NCBI RefSeq assembly: GCF_009745975.1
Contig: NZ_WHOL01000126.1
Coordinates: 28,417 to 92,416 of the forward strand
Length of the DNA stretch: 64,000 nucleotides
Reading direction: 5' to 3'
Source: Actinokineospora pegani
Lineage (GTDB): Bacteria > Actinomycetota > Actinomycetes > Mycobacteriales > Pseudonocardiaceae
Below are positions 35,313-44,437 of this stretch, one piece after another. Every line of letters begins with the position of its first letter. Positions within the stretch are counted from its first letter, which is position 1. Under the pieces are notes generated by a model. The model was not told the origin of the DNA and did not search any database. It saw nothing but the letters and a program-made list of their open reading frames with translations. A program made the position numbers and the translations under genes.

Positions 35313-36401
35313 ATGACCGCCGACTCCTTCCCGCTCGAGCGGACCTCCCGGCCGCTGCCGGACGACGAGCGATCCGCGATCCTGGCCGACCCGGGGTTCG
35401 GCAAGCACTTCACCGACCACATGGCCACCGCGCAGTGGACCCCCGACGCCGGGTGGCACGCGCGCGGGGTGGGGCCGCTGGAGCCGTTCACGCTGCACCC
35501 GAGCGCGGCGGTGCTGCACTACGCGCAGGAGATCTTCGAGGGCCTCAAGGCCTACCGGCACGCCGACGGCAGCGTGTGGCTGTTCCGGCCGGAGGCCAAC
35601 GCGCGGCGGTTCGCCCGGTCCGCGCGGCGGCTGACGCTGCCGGAGCTGCCCGAGGAGGACTTCCTCGACAGCGTCGCCGCGCTGGTGCGCGCGGACGCGG
35701 CGTGGGTGCCCGCGGGCGGTGGGGAGCAGAGCCTGTACCTGCGGCCGTTCATGATCGCCACCGAGGCGTTCCTGGGGGTGCGGCCCGCGCACGAGGTGCG
35801 CTACTGCGTGATCGCGAGCCCGGCGGCGACGTACTTCAGCTCCGGCGCCGGGGGCGTGACGCTGTGGATCAGCACGACCTACACCCGGGCCGCGCCCGGC
35901 GGCACCGGCGAGGCCAAGTGCGGCGGCAACTACGCCACGAGCCTGGCCGCGCAGCTCGAGGCGCAGGCGCACGGCTGCGACCAGGTGCTCTACGTCGACA
36001 GCGCCGAGCACCGGTGGCTGGAGGAGTCGGGCACGATGAACATCGCGGTGCTGACCTCGGCGGGCGAGCTGGTGACCCCGCCGCTGGGCACCATCCTGGA
36101 GGGCGTCACCCGCGACAGCGTGCTGGCGCTGGCCGCCGACCACGGCCTGACCGCCGTGCAGCGCCCGATCAGCGTCGACGAGCTGGCCGCGGGCTGCGCC
36201 GACGGCACGATCACCGAGGTCTTCGCCATCGGCACCGCCGCGGTCATCACCCCCATCACCCGCTTCCTCGGCGAGGGCGTCGACATCACCGTCGGCGACG
36301 CGACCGCGGGCAAGACCACCCTCGCCCTGCGCAAGCACGTCCTCGACATCCAGTACGGCCGCGCCGCCGACCCGCACGGCTGGCTGCGCCGGGTGGTCTG
36401 A
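35313..36401 (+). CDS. ilvE: Branched-chain amino acid aminotransferase
   Basis: The 362-residue class-IV PLP enzyme converts Val, Leu and Ile to their 2-keto acids and back. The PLP lysine is K202 in GEAKCGGNYATS. Other family blocks are HYAQEIFEGLKAYRHADGSV, SLYLRPFMIATEAFLGV, LEESGTMNIAV and FAIGTAAVITPI. Length and motifs are normal for actinobacterial IlvE. TAGAAT (35301-35306) lies 6 nt before the ATG, giving a leaderless message. The keto acids it makes also prime branched fatty acids. Confidence 0.92.
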   Translation: MTADSFPLERTSRPLPDDERSAILADPGFGKHFTDHMATAQWTPDAGWHARGVGPLEPFTLHPSAAVLHYAQEIFEGLKAYRHADGSVWLFRPEANARRFARSARRLTLPELPEEDFLDSVAALVRADAAWVPAGGGEQSLYLRPFMIATEAFLGVRPAHEVRYCVIASPAATYFSSGAGGVTLWISTTYTRAAPGGTGEAKCGGNYATSLAAQLEAQAHGCDQVLYVDSAEHRWLEESGTMNIAVLTSAGELVTPPLGTILEGVTRDSVLALAADHGLTAVQRPISVDELAAGCADGTITEVFAIGTAAVITPITRFLGEGVDITVGDATAGKTTLALRKHVLDIQYGRAADPHGWLRRVV

Positions 36402-36481
36402 CCTCCTGCCACCCACAGAAACCGCGCCCGCCACCCCTACTGCCCTTGCCGACCGGGGCGGCGGGCCGGTTGGCTGGCCGC

Positions 36482-37294
36482 ATGTCCGGACGCCACCTCG
36501 CCGCGGTCGCCGTCGCGCTGCTGACCCTCGGTCTCGCCACCCCCGCCTCCGCCGCGCTCCCCGCGGTGAACATGGAGGCGCTGATCAAAGCCGCCCAGAT
36601 CGACCCGCGCCGGGCGGACTCGGCGGTGACGCCGGGCAGCGGGGACAGCGTGCTGCGGGTCGAGCGGGCGTTGGACGCCAAGGGGTTGCTGGCCCCGGCC
36701 TACGTCGACGGGCACTTCGGCACCAAGACGGTCGAGGCGTACGCGGCCTACCAGCGCTCCCTGGGCTACTCGGGCATCGCGGCCTCCGGCCTGCCCGGCC
36801 CCGCGTCGCTCACGTCGTTGGGCGCCAACCGCTACACGATCACCCGGCCCATCGCCATCGGCGCCAAGTCCACCTTCCGCGGCGTGACGGTCAACGCCCG
36901 CACCAAGGCCATGCTGCTCGAGGCCGAACGCCTGCTGGGCCGCACCCTCACCATCACCCAGGGCTCCTACAACCCCGGCGGCGACCCGACCTCGGCGGGC
37001 ACCCACGACGGCGGCGGCGTCCTGGACATGTCGGTCTCGGGCATGACCGCCGCCCAGCGCACCGCCGCGGCCCGGGCCCTGCGCCAGGTCGGCTTCGCCG
37101 CCTGGGTCCGCTCCCCCGCCCAGGGCAACTGGCCCTACCACCTGCACGCGGTCGCCCTGGGCGACACCGACCAGTCCGCGCCCGCCCAGCACCAGGCCGG
37201 GGACTACTACCTGGGCAAGAACGGGCTGGCCAACCACGCCCCGGACGACGGCCCACAGGTCGCCAAGGTGACGTGGGAGCAGTACCGGCGATAG
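36482..37294 (+). CDS. Secreted peptidoglycan-binding protein with an M15-like C-terminal domain
   Basis: The 270-residue protein begins MSGRHLAAVAVALLTLGLAT with signal cleavage near ASA. Residues 55-120 form a PG_binding_1 domain (LRVERALDAKGLLAPAYVDG, YAAYQRSLGYSG). The C-terminal domain has THDGGGVLDMSV and WPYHLHAVALGD, the His-x6-Asp and His-x-His pattern of the M15 D-Ala-D-Ala carboxypeptidase fold. It probably binds and may cleave cell-wall peptides. TTGGCT lies 6 nt before ATG 36482, a poor but similarly placed -10. Confidence 0.7.
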   Translation: MSGRHLAAVAVALLTLGLATPASAALPAVNMEALIKAAQIDPRRADSAVTPGSGDSVLRVERALDAKGLLAPAYVDGHFGTKTVEAYAAYQRSLGYSGIAASGLPGPASLTSLGANRYTITRPIAIGAKSTFRGVTVNARTKAMLLEAERLLGRTLTITQGSYNPGGDPTSAGTHDGGGVLDMSVSGMTAAQRTAAARALRQVGFAAWVRSPAQGNWPYHLHAVALGDTDQSAPAQHQAGDYYLGKNGLANHAPDDGPQVAKVTWEQYRR

Positions 37295-37369
37295 CCCGAG
37301 CCCAAGTCCACACAGGACTCGAGGGCGACTCCCAGTCCGGCCCCTTCTCTCAGATCCCTCGTTCGTCGA

Positions 37370-38842
37370 TCACGTCTGAGCCGGAGCGTCCACAGAGACA
37401 GCCGTGAACGCCCGGGGGTCGAACGTCCCCACCCGCCGCCGCAGCCGAGGCGTGGACCAAGGCCAGATGAAGCTGTTCCGCCCATTGACATCCAGGTAGT
37501 AGCTCCGGCACCCACCCGTGTTGTAGACGGTCTTCACCACAGCCTGCTGCACCTCGGCGTTGTAGGCGTCCTGGACCTCCTTGCGGACCGACATGGCGCG
37601 CCAGCCCTCGGTGCGGGCGTGCGCCAGGGCCGAGGTGAGGTAGTCGAGCTGCGCCTCGAGGATCATGAACGCCGACGAGTGCCCGGTCCCCAGGTTGGGC
37701 CCCAGCAACGTGAACAGGTTCGGGAACCCGGCCGTCACGCTGCCCAGGTAGGACTGCGGGGTCCCCTGCCAGTGCTCGCTCAGCGTCCGGCCCGCCCCGT
37801 CGCGGACCAGGTCGCCCAGGGGCATGTCGAGGATGTGGAACCCCGTCCCCAGGATGATCGCGTCCACATCGGCCGAGGACCCGTCCGCCGCCACGACGGT
37901 GTTCCCGGAGATCTCGGAGACCCCGCCGGCGACGACAGAGACGTTCGGCCGGGTCAAGGCGGGCAGGTACGAGTTGGAGAACAACAAGCGCTTGCAACCG
38001 ATGGTGTACGACGGGGTCAGCTTGGCGCGCAGCGAGGGGTCGGCGACCCGGGCGCGCAGGTGGGCCCGACCGATGGCCTGGACAGCGCGCATGAGCCGGG
38101 GGTGACGGAACCCCGCGCCCAGCGCCTCCATCACTCCGTACTGGGCCCCGCGAAGCCAGCGCTGCGTGGCGGGCACAGCGCTCATCAACCGCTGCACCAC
38201 CCCCGCGACGCGGACGTCCGGCTTGGGCAGAACCCATTGGGCGGTGCGCTGGAACAGGTGCAGCGCCTCGACCTCGCCCACGATCTCGGGGACGAACTGC
38301 ACCGCCGACGCCCCCGTGCCCAGCACGGCGACGCGCTTGCCCGCCAGGTCGTAGTCGTGGTTCCAGCGGGCGGAGTGGAAGACCTCGCCGGGGAAGGACG
38401 CCAGACCGGGGATGTCCGGGAACAGCGGCTCGTTCCACGGGCCGGGGGCGGCCACCAGGAACCGGGCGTCGTACTCGCCGTCGGTGGTCTCCAGGCGCCA
38501 GCGGCCTGCCTCGGCGTCCCAGCGGGCGCCGAGCATCTCCACGCCGAAGCGGGTGTGCTCGGCCAGGCCCGCGTCCGCGGCGACCTGGCGCAGGTAGGCG
38601 TGGATCTCCGGCTGGGTGCCGTAGACCCGCGACCAGTCCCCCTTGGGCACGTCGCTGAACGAGTACAGCGCGGACGGGACGTCGCAGGCGCAGCCGGGGT
38701 AGGTGTTGGCCCGCCAGGTGCCGCCGAAGTCGTCGGCCTTCTCCAGGACGGCGAAGTCGACGCCGAGCCCGCGCAGGCGGATGGCGGCGCCGATGCCGGA
38801 GCAGCCCGCGCCGACCACCAGGACCTCGAACGAGCGCGTCAC
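37370..38842 (-). CDS. Baeyer-Villiger-type flavin monooxygenase
   Basis: The 490-residue enzyme has the FAD Rossmann motif VLVVGAGCSGIGAAIRL at the start, the Baeyer-Villiger fingerprint FPGEVFHSARW (F150, G152, H156, W160), and a second NADPH Rossmann motif VAVLGTGASAVQFVPEI. It should insert oxygen next to a ketone, or oxidise a soft heteroatom, using NADPH and O2. The residue after W160 is Asn instead of the usual Pro/Asp. GTG 38842 overlaps the patatin stop by 4 nt. It is the last gene of a four-gene operon on lipid-like substrates. Confidence 0.88.
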   Translation of the reverse strand: MTRSFEVLVVGAGCSGIGAAIRLRGLGVDFAVLEKADDFGGTWRANTYPGCACDVPSALYSFSDVPKGDWSRVYGTQPEIHAYLRQVAADAGLAEHTRFGVEMLGARWDAEAGRWRLETTDGEYDARFLVAAPGPWNEPLFPDIPGLASFPGEVFHSARWNHDYDLAGKRVAVLGTGASAVQFVPEIVGEVEALHLFQRTAQWVLPKPDVRVAGVVQRLMSAVPATQRWLRGAQYGVMEALGAGFRHPRLMRAVQAIGRAHLRARVADPSLRAKLTPSYTIGCKRLLFSNSYLPALTRPNVSVVAGGVSEISGNTVVAADGSSADVDAIILGTGFHILDMPLGDLVRDGAGRTLSEHWQGTPQSYLGSVTAGFPNLFTLLGPNLGTGHSSAFMILEAQLDYLTSALAHARTEGWRAMSVRKEVQDAYNAEVQQAVVKTVYNTGGCRSYYLDVNGRNSFIWPWSTPRLRRRVGTFDPRAFTAVSVDAPAQT

Positions 38843-39726
38843 GCGTCCTCCCCGACTGTCGTGCGCAAGGCGACCTCCAGCGTGGCCAGGACTCGGCGGC
38901 GGTCCATGAAGTTGGGCCCCATGACGGCCAGCGCCTCGGCCGTGGGCTCGTAGCGGCGCACCAGCACCCCGGTGCCCTCGAGCACCCGGACCTCCCGGTT
39001 GAACCGCGCGCTCATCGGGCGGCGCAGCACCCGCTCGACCCTGCTCAGACCGCGCGCGGGGACCGGGCGCGGGCTGGTCATCGGCGCGACCACCACGACC
39101 TCGTCCAGGTCGAAGGGCACCAGCAGGTCGGCCGAGGTCGGCGAGACCACCCCGCCGTCGATGTACTCGCGGCCGCCGACGGTGACCGGGGGGAACCACC
39201 CGGGGATGGCCCACGACGCGGCGATGGCCAGCCCGAGCGGCTCGCGCAGCGGCACCCGCTTGCCGGTGCGCCGGTCGGCGGCGACCAGCATCAGGTTCGG
39301 GTGCCGCACCGACGGCGCCAGCGCCTCGCCCAGGCGCACCAGCCACGAGTTGTCGCCGGTGCCCAGCGGCAGCAGGCCCGCGGCGGCGGCGGTGGTGTCG
39401 ACACGGCCCTTGGCCCTGGCGCGCACCAGGCCGGGGGCGGCCAGGCCGGGGCCGGGCAGCGGCGGGACCCCGCTGGGCGCGGCGGCGAAGTGCTCCAGCA
39501 GCAGCGCGGGGGCGCTGTCGGAACCGGTGCGCGCGGCCAGGACCTCCTCCAGGGAGAACCCGGCGGCGAGGATGGCGGCGAGCTCGGCGCCGCCGGAGGT
39601 GCCGATGACGACCTCGGCGCCTGCCGGGTCCCAGTCCAGCTCGCGGCGCAGCGCGTGCAGCGCGGCCACCGACCAGGTGAACCCCAGGGTGCCGCCGCAG
39701 CCCAGGACGAGCCCGCGGCGGGTCAC
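38839..39726 (-). CDS. Patatin-like phospholipase
   Basis: The 295-residue serine hydrolase has the oxyanion motif GCGGTLGF, the nucleophile motif VIGTSGGAELA (S44) and the Asp-Gly-Gly motif YIDGGVV (D190), so the Ser-Asp dyad is complete. It should release fatty acids from lipids, which the acyl-CoA synthetase just upstream could activate. GTG 39726 overlaps the synthetase stop (GTGA) and its own TGA overlaps the monooxygenase GTG. Confidence 0.85.
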   Translation of the reverse strand: MTRRGLVLGCGGTLGFTWSVAALHALRRELDWDPAGAEVVIGTSGGAELAAILAAGFSLEEVLAARTGSDSAPALLLEHFAAAPSGVPPLPGPGLAAPGLVRARAKGRVDTTAAAAGLLPLGTGDNSWLVRLGEALAPSVRHPNLMLVAADRRTGKRVPLREPLGLAIAASWAIPGWFPPVTVGGREYIDGGVVSPTSADLLVPFDLDEVVVVAPMTSPRPVPARGLSRVERVLRRPMSARFNREVRVLEGTGVLVRRYEPTAEALAVMGPNFMDRRRVLATLEVALRTTVGEDA

Positions 39727-41348
39727 GAGGCGGCCCCGGGCAGCTCGCGCTTGAGCAGCTTGCCGGTCGGGTTGCGCGGCAGCTCGTCGAGCACGCGCAC
39801 CTCGCGGGGAACCTTGTAGCGGGCCAGGTTCGCCTTCACGTGCGCGATCAGCTCCTCGGGCGCGGCGGGCGAGCGGAGCACGACGAAGGCGCGCAGCCGC
39901 TGGCCGTACTCCTCGTCGGCGACGCCGAGCACGGCGACGTCGGCGACGGCGGGGTGGCGGGCCAGGCAGTCCTCGACCTCCTGCGGGTACACGTTCTCCC
40001 CGCCGGAGACGATCATGTCGTCGGCGCGGCCCTCGACGTAGAGGCGGCCAGCGGCGTCGAGCCTGCCCAGGTCGCCGGTGTCCATCAGGCCGTCGACGAG
40101 CTCCTTGGCGTGCTCGCCGCCGCCCTCGAAGTGGCTGTGGCCGCCGACGAAGATGGCCCCGGAGCGCCCGGTGGGCACCGGCGCCCGGTTGTCGTCGAGG
40201 ATGCGGACGGGGGTGCCGATGGACGGCTTGCCCACCGTGCCCGCGCCCGCGCGCAGGTCGGCGGGGGTGGCCACGGCGGCGATGCCGGTCTCCGAGGAGC
40301 CGTAGCCGTTGTAGAGCACGTCGCCGAACTCGGCCATGAACCGCTCGGCCAGCTCCGGGCGCAGCGCCGCGCCGCCGGACAGCACGGTGCGCAGGCCGCG
40401 CCGGTCGTGCGCGCGGCGGACCGGCTCGGGCAGCGCCAGCACGCGCTGGAGCATGACCGGCACCATCGCGACGAAGGCGACCCGGTGCTCGGCGATGTCG
40501 GCGAGCGCGCGCTCGGGGTCGAACCGGCGGCGCAGCACCACCGGGCAGCGCACGAACAGCGCCAGCGCCCACATCGCCAGGCCGAAGCCGTGGAACAGCG
40601 GCACCGAGATCATCATGGGCTCGCCGGAGCGCATGCGGGTGCGGCGGATGATGGTGACCGCCGGGCTGAGCACGGCCATCGGGCTGAGCTTGCGCGCCGC
40701 GCCGCGCGGGGCGCCGGTGGTGCCCGAGGTCAGGATGGTGACCTTGCCCGCGGGCACCTTGCCCTCGGGGGTGAACGGCTCGTGCTCGGCGGTGAGCTCG
40801 TCGACCGTGGCGACCGGCAGGTCGCCGCCGTCGGTCCAGCCGACCACGGTCGGCACGGTCGGCGCGCCGGTGTCCCCGGTCGGCACGACCGGGAGGAACT
40901 CGGCGTCGGCGATGAGCAGGTCGGGGGTGAGCCGCTCCCAGATCCCGGCGAGCTGCGGCGCGGAGAACTCGGTGTTGAGGTAGACCACGTCCGCCCCGAG
41001 CCGGGCCGCGGCGATCGTCGCGACCACCCAGTACCGGTGGTTGCGGCACATGATCGCCACGGTGGCGCCCTGGCTGGGCCGGTGCCGCTCGGCGATGCCG
41101 CGCGCCAGCCGCGACGACAGGTCGTCGAGCTCGGCGAAGGTCAGCGCGCCCGCGTCGTCGACCAGGCCGGGCGCGGCCGGGCGGTGCTCGGCCGCCAGCG
41201 CCAGCAGGGTCGCCGCCGAGGTGCCGGTGGTGCGCAGCGCGCGGGCGGAGGCCTTGAGGTGCCGGGGCCTGGCCTGCCCGGCCAGGCCGGTGGTGGCCAG
41301 CACCGCGACGGCGTTGCCCAGCACGGCCGCCTTGGGGGGCAGCGGCAT
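39723..41348 (-). CDS. Acyl-CoA synthetase (AMP-binding enzyme)
   Basis: The 541-residue enzyme activates a carboxylic acid to its CoA ester through an acyl-adenylate. Motifs are TILTSGTTGAPRGA (P-loop), YNGYGSSETG, LMDTGDLGRLD, VEGRADDMIVSGGENVYP and the catalytic Lys in PRNPTGKLLKREL. It resembles long-chain/FadD-type enzymes clustered with SDR and patatin genes in mycobacteria-like actinobacteria. ATG 41348 overlaps the SDR stop by 1 nt (TGATG). Substrate unknown; the neighbours suggest a fatty or steroid-like acid. Confidence 0.88.
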   Translation of the reverse strand: MPLPPKAAVLGNAVAVLATTGLAGQARPRHLKASARALRTTGTSAATLLALAAEHRPAAPGLVDDAGALTFAELDDLSSRLARGIAERHRPSQGATVAIMCRNHRYWVVATIAAARLGADVVYLNTEFSAPQLAGIWERLTPDLLIADAEFLPVVPTGDTGAPTVPTVVGWTDGGDLPVATVDELTAEHEPFTPEGKVPAGKVTILTSGTTGAPRGAARKLSPMAVLSPAVTIIRRTRMRSGEPMMISVPLFHGFGLAMWALALFVRCPVVLRRRFDPERALADIAEHRVAFVAMVPVMLQRVLALPEPVRRAHDRRGLRTVLSGGAALRPELAERFMAEFGDVLYNGYGSSETGIAAVATPADLRAGAGTVGKPSIGTPVRILDDNRAPVPTGRSGAIFVGGHSHFEGGGEHAKELVDGLMDTGDLGRLDAAGRLYVEGRADDMIVSGGENVYPQEVEDCLARHPAVADVAVLGVADEEYGQRLRAFVVLRSPAAPEELIAHVKANLARYKVPREVRVLDELPRNPTGKLLKRELPGAAS

Positions 41349-42241
41349 CAGCGTTGTTCCTTTCGTCTGCGGCCCAGCGCGAACCGCTTGCTGACCACGA
41401 CCTCGAGCGGTCGGCGCACGGCCGCGGTGGCGACCTCGGCCACGTCGGCCCACCAGGGGCTGATCTTCGCCGGTCGGTCCACAATGGCCCGGCAGACGAT
41501 CTCGGCGGCCTCGTCGGCGCTCATGCCCGGCACGTTGTCGAAGGTCTTGGTCGGTGCGCTCATCCTGGTCTTGATCAGTGCCATGTAGATGGACGTCGCC
41601 GTGACCCGGTCGCTGGCCGCCTCGGCGGCGACGCTGCGGAAGAACACGTCGAAGGCGGTCTTCGACGACTGGTAGGCCGCCCACCTCGGCGCGGGCGGGA
41701 TGCGCACGCCGATGGTGGAGATGTTGACCAGGTGCCCCTGCTTGCGCGCGCGCATCGACGGCAGCAGCCCGAGCACGAGCTTGACCGGGCCGAGGTAGTT
41801 GATGGCGATGGTGCGCTCGAAGTCGTGCATCCGGTCGTAGGAGTCGGAGATGGACCGCCGGATCGATTTGCCCGCGTTGCTCACCACGACGTCGACGTGC
41901 CCGTGCTCGGCCAGCACGCGCGCGGTGAGCGCCTCCACCGCGTCCAGGTCGGTCAGGTCCGTGGGGTAGGCGTGCGCGGTGAGCCCCTGGTCGGCGAGGT
42001 CCTTGACGACCTCGCGCAGGGCGTCCTCGGTCCTGGCCACCAGCAGCACCGTCGCGCCCGCGTGCGCCAGGCGACGCGCCGTGGCCTCACCCAGCCCGAA
42101 AGACGCCCCGGTGACCAGTACGATCTTCCCGTGGACCGCGTCGCGCAAGGCCCGCTCGTCGACCCCGCCGCGCGGATTGGTCAGCCAGTCCGCCACCGGC
42201 CCCCGGGCCAACGCCCCCAGCACCGGGTTGAAGCCCGCCAT
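41348..42241 (-). CDS. Short-chain dehydrogenase/reductase
   Basis: The 297-residue SDR has the cofactor motif VLVTGASFGLGEATARRL, VSNAGKSIRRS, the catalytic Ser in VNISTIGVRIPPA and Tyr-Lys in AAYQSSKTAF. A 40-residue N-terminal extension (MAGFNPVLGALARGPVADWL) precedes the Rossmann fold. It likely oxidises or reduces a hydroxyl/keto group of a lipid. It is the first gene of the operon and is divergent from the TetR gene across an AT-rich 82-bp gap that should hold the operator. Confidence 0.88.
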   Translation of the reverse strand: MAGFNPVLGALARGPVADWLTNPRGGVDERALRDAVHGKIVLVTGASFGLGEATARRLAHAGATVLLVARTEDALREVVKDLADQGLTAHAYPTDLTDLDAVEALTARVLAEHGHVDVVVSNAGKSIRRSISDSYDRMHDFERTIAINYLGPVKLVLGLLPSMRARKQGHLVNISTIGVRIPPAPRWAAYQSSKTAFDVFFRSVAAEAASDRVTATSIYMALIKTRMSAPTKTFDNVPGMSADEAAEIVCRAIVDRPAKISPWWADVAEVATAAVRRPLEVVVSKRFALGRRRKEQR

Positions 42242-42323
42242 ACGCCCCCGCCCGTCATTGGGATAATCTTGAGATTTGAATACCCTTACAATCCGTTCCC
42301 TGTCAACCTGTAGAGTTGAGCAC

Positions 42324-42938
42324 ATGTCGCGTCTGACCAGGGTCGAGAGCCAGACCCGCAACCGCGAGGCTCTGCTGCGGACGGCGCGGCAGATGTTCCT
42401 CACTGACGGCTACCACGCGACCTCGATCGCCCGGATCGCCGAGGCCGCCGGTTTCAGCACCGGCGCCGTCTACTCCAACTTCGAGGGCAAGGCCGAGATC
42501 GCCCTGCTGGTGCTGCGCGACCTGCAGCGCGAACAGCTCGGCGCGCTGCGGGCGCTGATCTCCGAGCCGCTGGACTTCGAGGAGCAGCTCACCCGGCTGC
42601 GCACCTGGGCCGACGACGCCATGACCTGCGGCTGGCCCCGGCTGGAGCTGGAGTTCGCGCTCGACGCGCGCACCGAGGACTCGCTCATCCGGGCCGAGGC
42701 GGACCGGCAGCGCTCCACCGTCGACTACCTCACCGAGGTCATCGAGCAGCGGCTGGTCTCCATCGGCGCCGACACCGGCGCGGTGCCGGTCCGGCAACTG
42801 GTCGAGGCCGGGGTGAACCTGGCGATCGGCCTGGCCACCCGCCGGGTCATCGACCCCAAGGTCACCGCGGACGGCCTGGTCGACATCATCCGCACCACGC
42901 TCGCGGTCATCCCCCGGCACCCGGTCGGCACGGACTAG
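42324..42938 (+). CDS. TetR/AcrR-family regulator, probably of the divergent lipid operon
   Basis: The 204-residue protein starts MSRLTRVESQTRNREALLRT and has the TetR helix-turn-helix YHATSIARIAEAAGFSTGAV followed by YSNFEGKAEIALLVL. The rest is the variable ligand-binding domain. TAGAGT (42311-42316) lies 7 nt before the ATG, so it is likely leaderless. The shared 82-bp spacer is AT-rich around 42256-42292, which would suit an operator for both directions; I could not make out a clean palindrome. Confidence 0.85.
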   Translation: MSRLTRVESQTRNREALLRTARQMFLTDGYHATSIARIAEAAGFSTGAVYSNFEGKAEIALLVLRDLQREQLGALRALISEPLDFEEQLTRLRTWADDAMTCGWPRLELEFALDARTEDSLIRAEADRQRSTVDYLTEVIEQRLVSIGADTGAVPVRQLVEAGVNLAIGLATRRVIDPKVTADGLVDIIRTTLAVIPRHPVGTD

Positions 42939-42946
42939 CGCCCAGG

Positions 42947-44437
42947 TCACCGGGGCACCGGCAGCGGGGCCATCAGCAGCTCGACCAGGGTGCGCACGCC
43001 GAACCCGGTGCCGCCGCGCACCCACTCGCCGTCGTCGGCGTCGGCCACCGCCACCCCCTGGATGTCCAGGTGCGCCCACGGGATCGCGTCGGGCACGAAC
43101 TCCTTGAGGAACAGCCCGGCCAGCAGCGCCGTGCCGTGGCGCACCCCGGTCGTGTAGTTGACCAGGTCGGCCACCGCCGAGGTGAGCTGCGCCCGGTACG
43201 GGGCGGGCAGCGGCAGGGGCCACACCCGCTCCCCCGCGCGCGCCGCGGCCCGCTGGACGGCCACCGCCAACTCCGGAGAGTTACCCATCACCGCCGCCAC
43301 CTCGCGGCCCAGCGCCACCGCGGCGGCGTCTGTCAACGTGGCGATGTCGACAATCGCGTCCGGGCTCGACTCGGCCGCCAAGGCGAGCGCGTCGGCCAGG
43401 ATCAACCGCCCCTCGGCGTCGGCGTTGCGGATCTCCACGGTCTTGCCGGAGCGCAGCCGCAGGACGTCGCCGACGCGCACCGGGTCGGCGCTGAGCGTGT
43501 TCTCGGTCAGCGGCAGCCACGCGTCGACCCGCAGCGGGCAGTCCAGGACCGCCAGCGCCGACACCGCCGCCAGCACCGCCGCCGCCCCGGCCATGTCGGC
43601 CTTCATGTCCAGCATCTGCGCGGTCGGCTTGAGCGACAGACCGCCCGCGTCGAAGGTGACGCCCTTGCCCACCAGCGCGACCGAGCCCGCGGGCTCGTCC
43701 GGGCGGTGGGTGAGGTGGACCAGCCGCGGCGGGCGGGGCGAGCCGCGGCCGACGCCGAGCAGGCCGCCGAGGCCCTCGTCGGCCATCCGCTGCGCGTCCC
43801 AGATCTCGCACTCGAGCCCGGCGTCGGCGGCCATCGCCCAGGCCCGCTCGACGAAGGCGTCCGGGGTCAGCTCGCCGCCCGGCTCGTTGACCAGGTCGCG
43901 GGCCAGCAGCACCGCCGAGGCCAGCACCTGCGCCACGGCCAGCGCGGCCCGGCAGTCGCCCGCGGCGCCGGTGTCGTCGGTGTCGTTCAGGACGTCGCCG
44001 ACGACGATGTCGACGCGGTGCAGCAGGGGCTCCGGCGCGTCGGTCTTGTGCCGGGTGAACCGGTACCCGCCGAGCATCAGCCCCTCGACCACGGCCCGCA
44101 CGCTGACCGCCGCGGGCAGGCCGTCGGGGACCAGCACCGCCAGGCTCGGCACGCTGACCGCCCGCGCCACCAGCGCCATCCCCCGGCGCAGCACGGTGGC
44201 GTCCAGGCCCGCGCGCGGCCCCACACCGACCAGGACCTCCGTGCGGCCCAGGCCGGGGACGGGCAGCACCTGCCCGATCGACCCGTCGAAGCCGACCGCG
44301 GCGGCGAAGTCGGGGGCGAGCGCGTCGACGGGCTCGCCCGCGAACACCGGTCGGACGGTCGCGGACGCCGTCGCTGGGGCGCGGCGCGCCAGGTGCCACT
44401 GCGGGCTGGTCGCTGGGGACGGGGTCGCTTCGCTCAC
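42947..44437 (-). CDS. M17 leucyl-aminopeptidase-family protease of the peptide locus
   Basis: The 496-residue enzyme has the M17 metal and active-site motifs: LVGKGVTFDAGGLSLKP (Lys, Asp), MLDMKADMAGAAAVLA, and IRNADAEGRLILADAL, the family signature with Asp, Glu and Arg. The N-terminal 170 residues form the usual alpha/beta domain. It should remove N-terminal residues from peptides. GTG 44437 overlaps the TPR gene stop by 4 nt (GTGA), so it belongs to the same operon as the 29-residue peptide. BotP of bottromycin, an M17 enzyme that trims a RiPP, offers a precedent. Confidence 0.85.
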   Translation of the reverse strand: MSEATPSPATSPQWHLARRAPATASATVRPVFAGEPVDALAPDFAAAVGFDGSIGQVLPVPGLGRTEVLVGVGPRAGLDATVLRRGMALVARAVSVPSLAVLVPDGLPAAVSVRAVVEGLMLGGYRFTRHKTDAPEPLLHRVDIVVGDVLNDTDDTGAAGDCRAALAVAQVLASAVLLARDLVNEPGGELTPDAFVERAWAMAADAGLECEIWDAQRMADEGLGGLLGVGRGSPRPPRLVHLTHRPDEPAGSVALVGKGVTFDAGGLSLKPTAQMLDMKADMAGAAAVLAAVSALAVLDCPLRVDAWLPLTENTLSADPVRVGDVLRLRSGKTVEIRNADAEGRLILADALALAAESSPDAIVDIATLTDAAAVALGREVAAVMGNSPELAVAVQRAAARAGERVWPLPLPAPYRAQLTSAVADLVNYTTGVRHGTALLAGLFLKEFVPDAIPWAHLDIQGVAVADADDGEWVRGGTGFGVRTLVELLMAPLPVPR

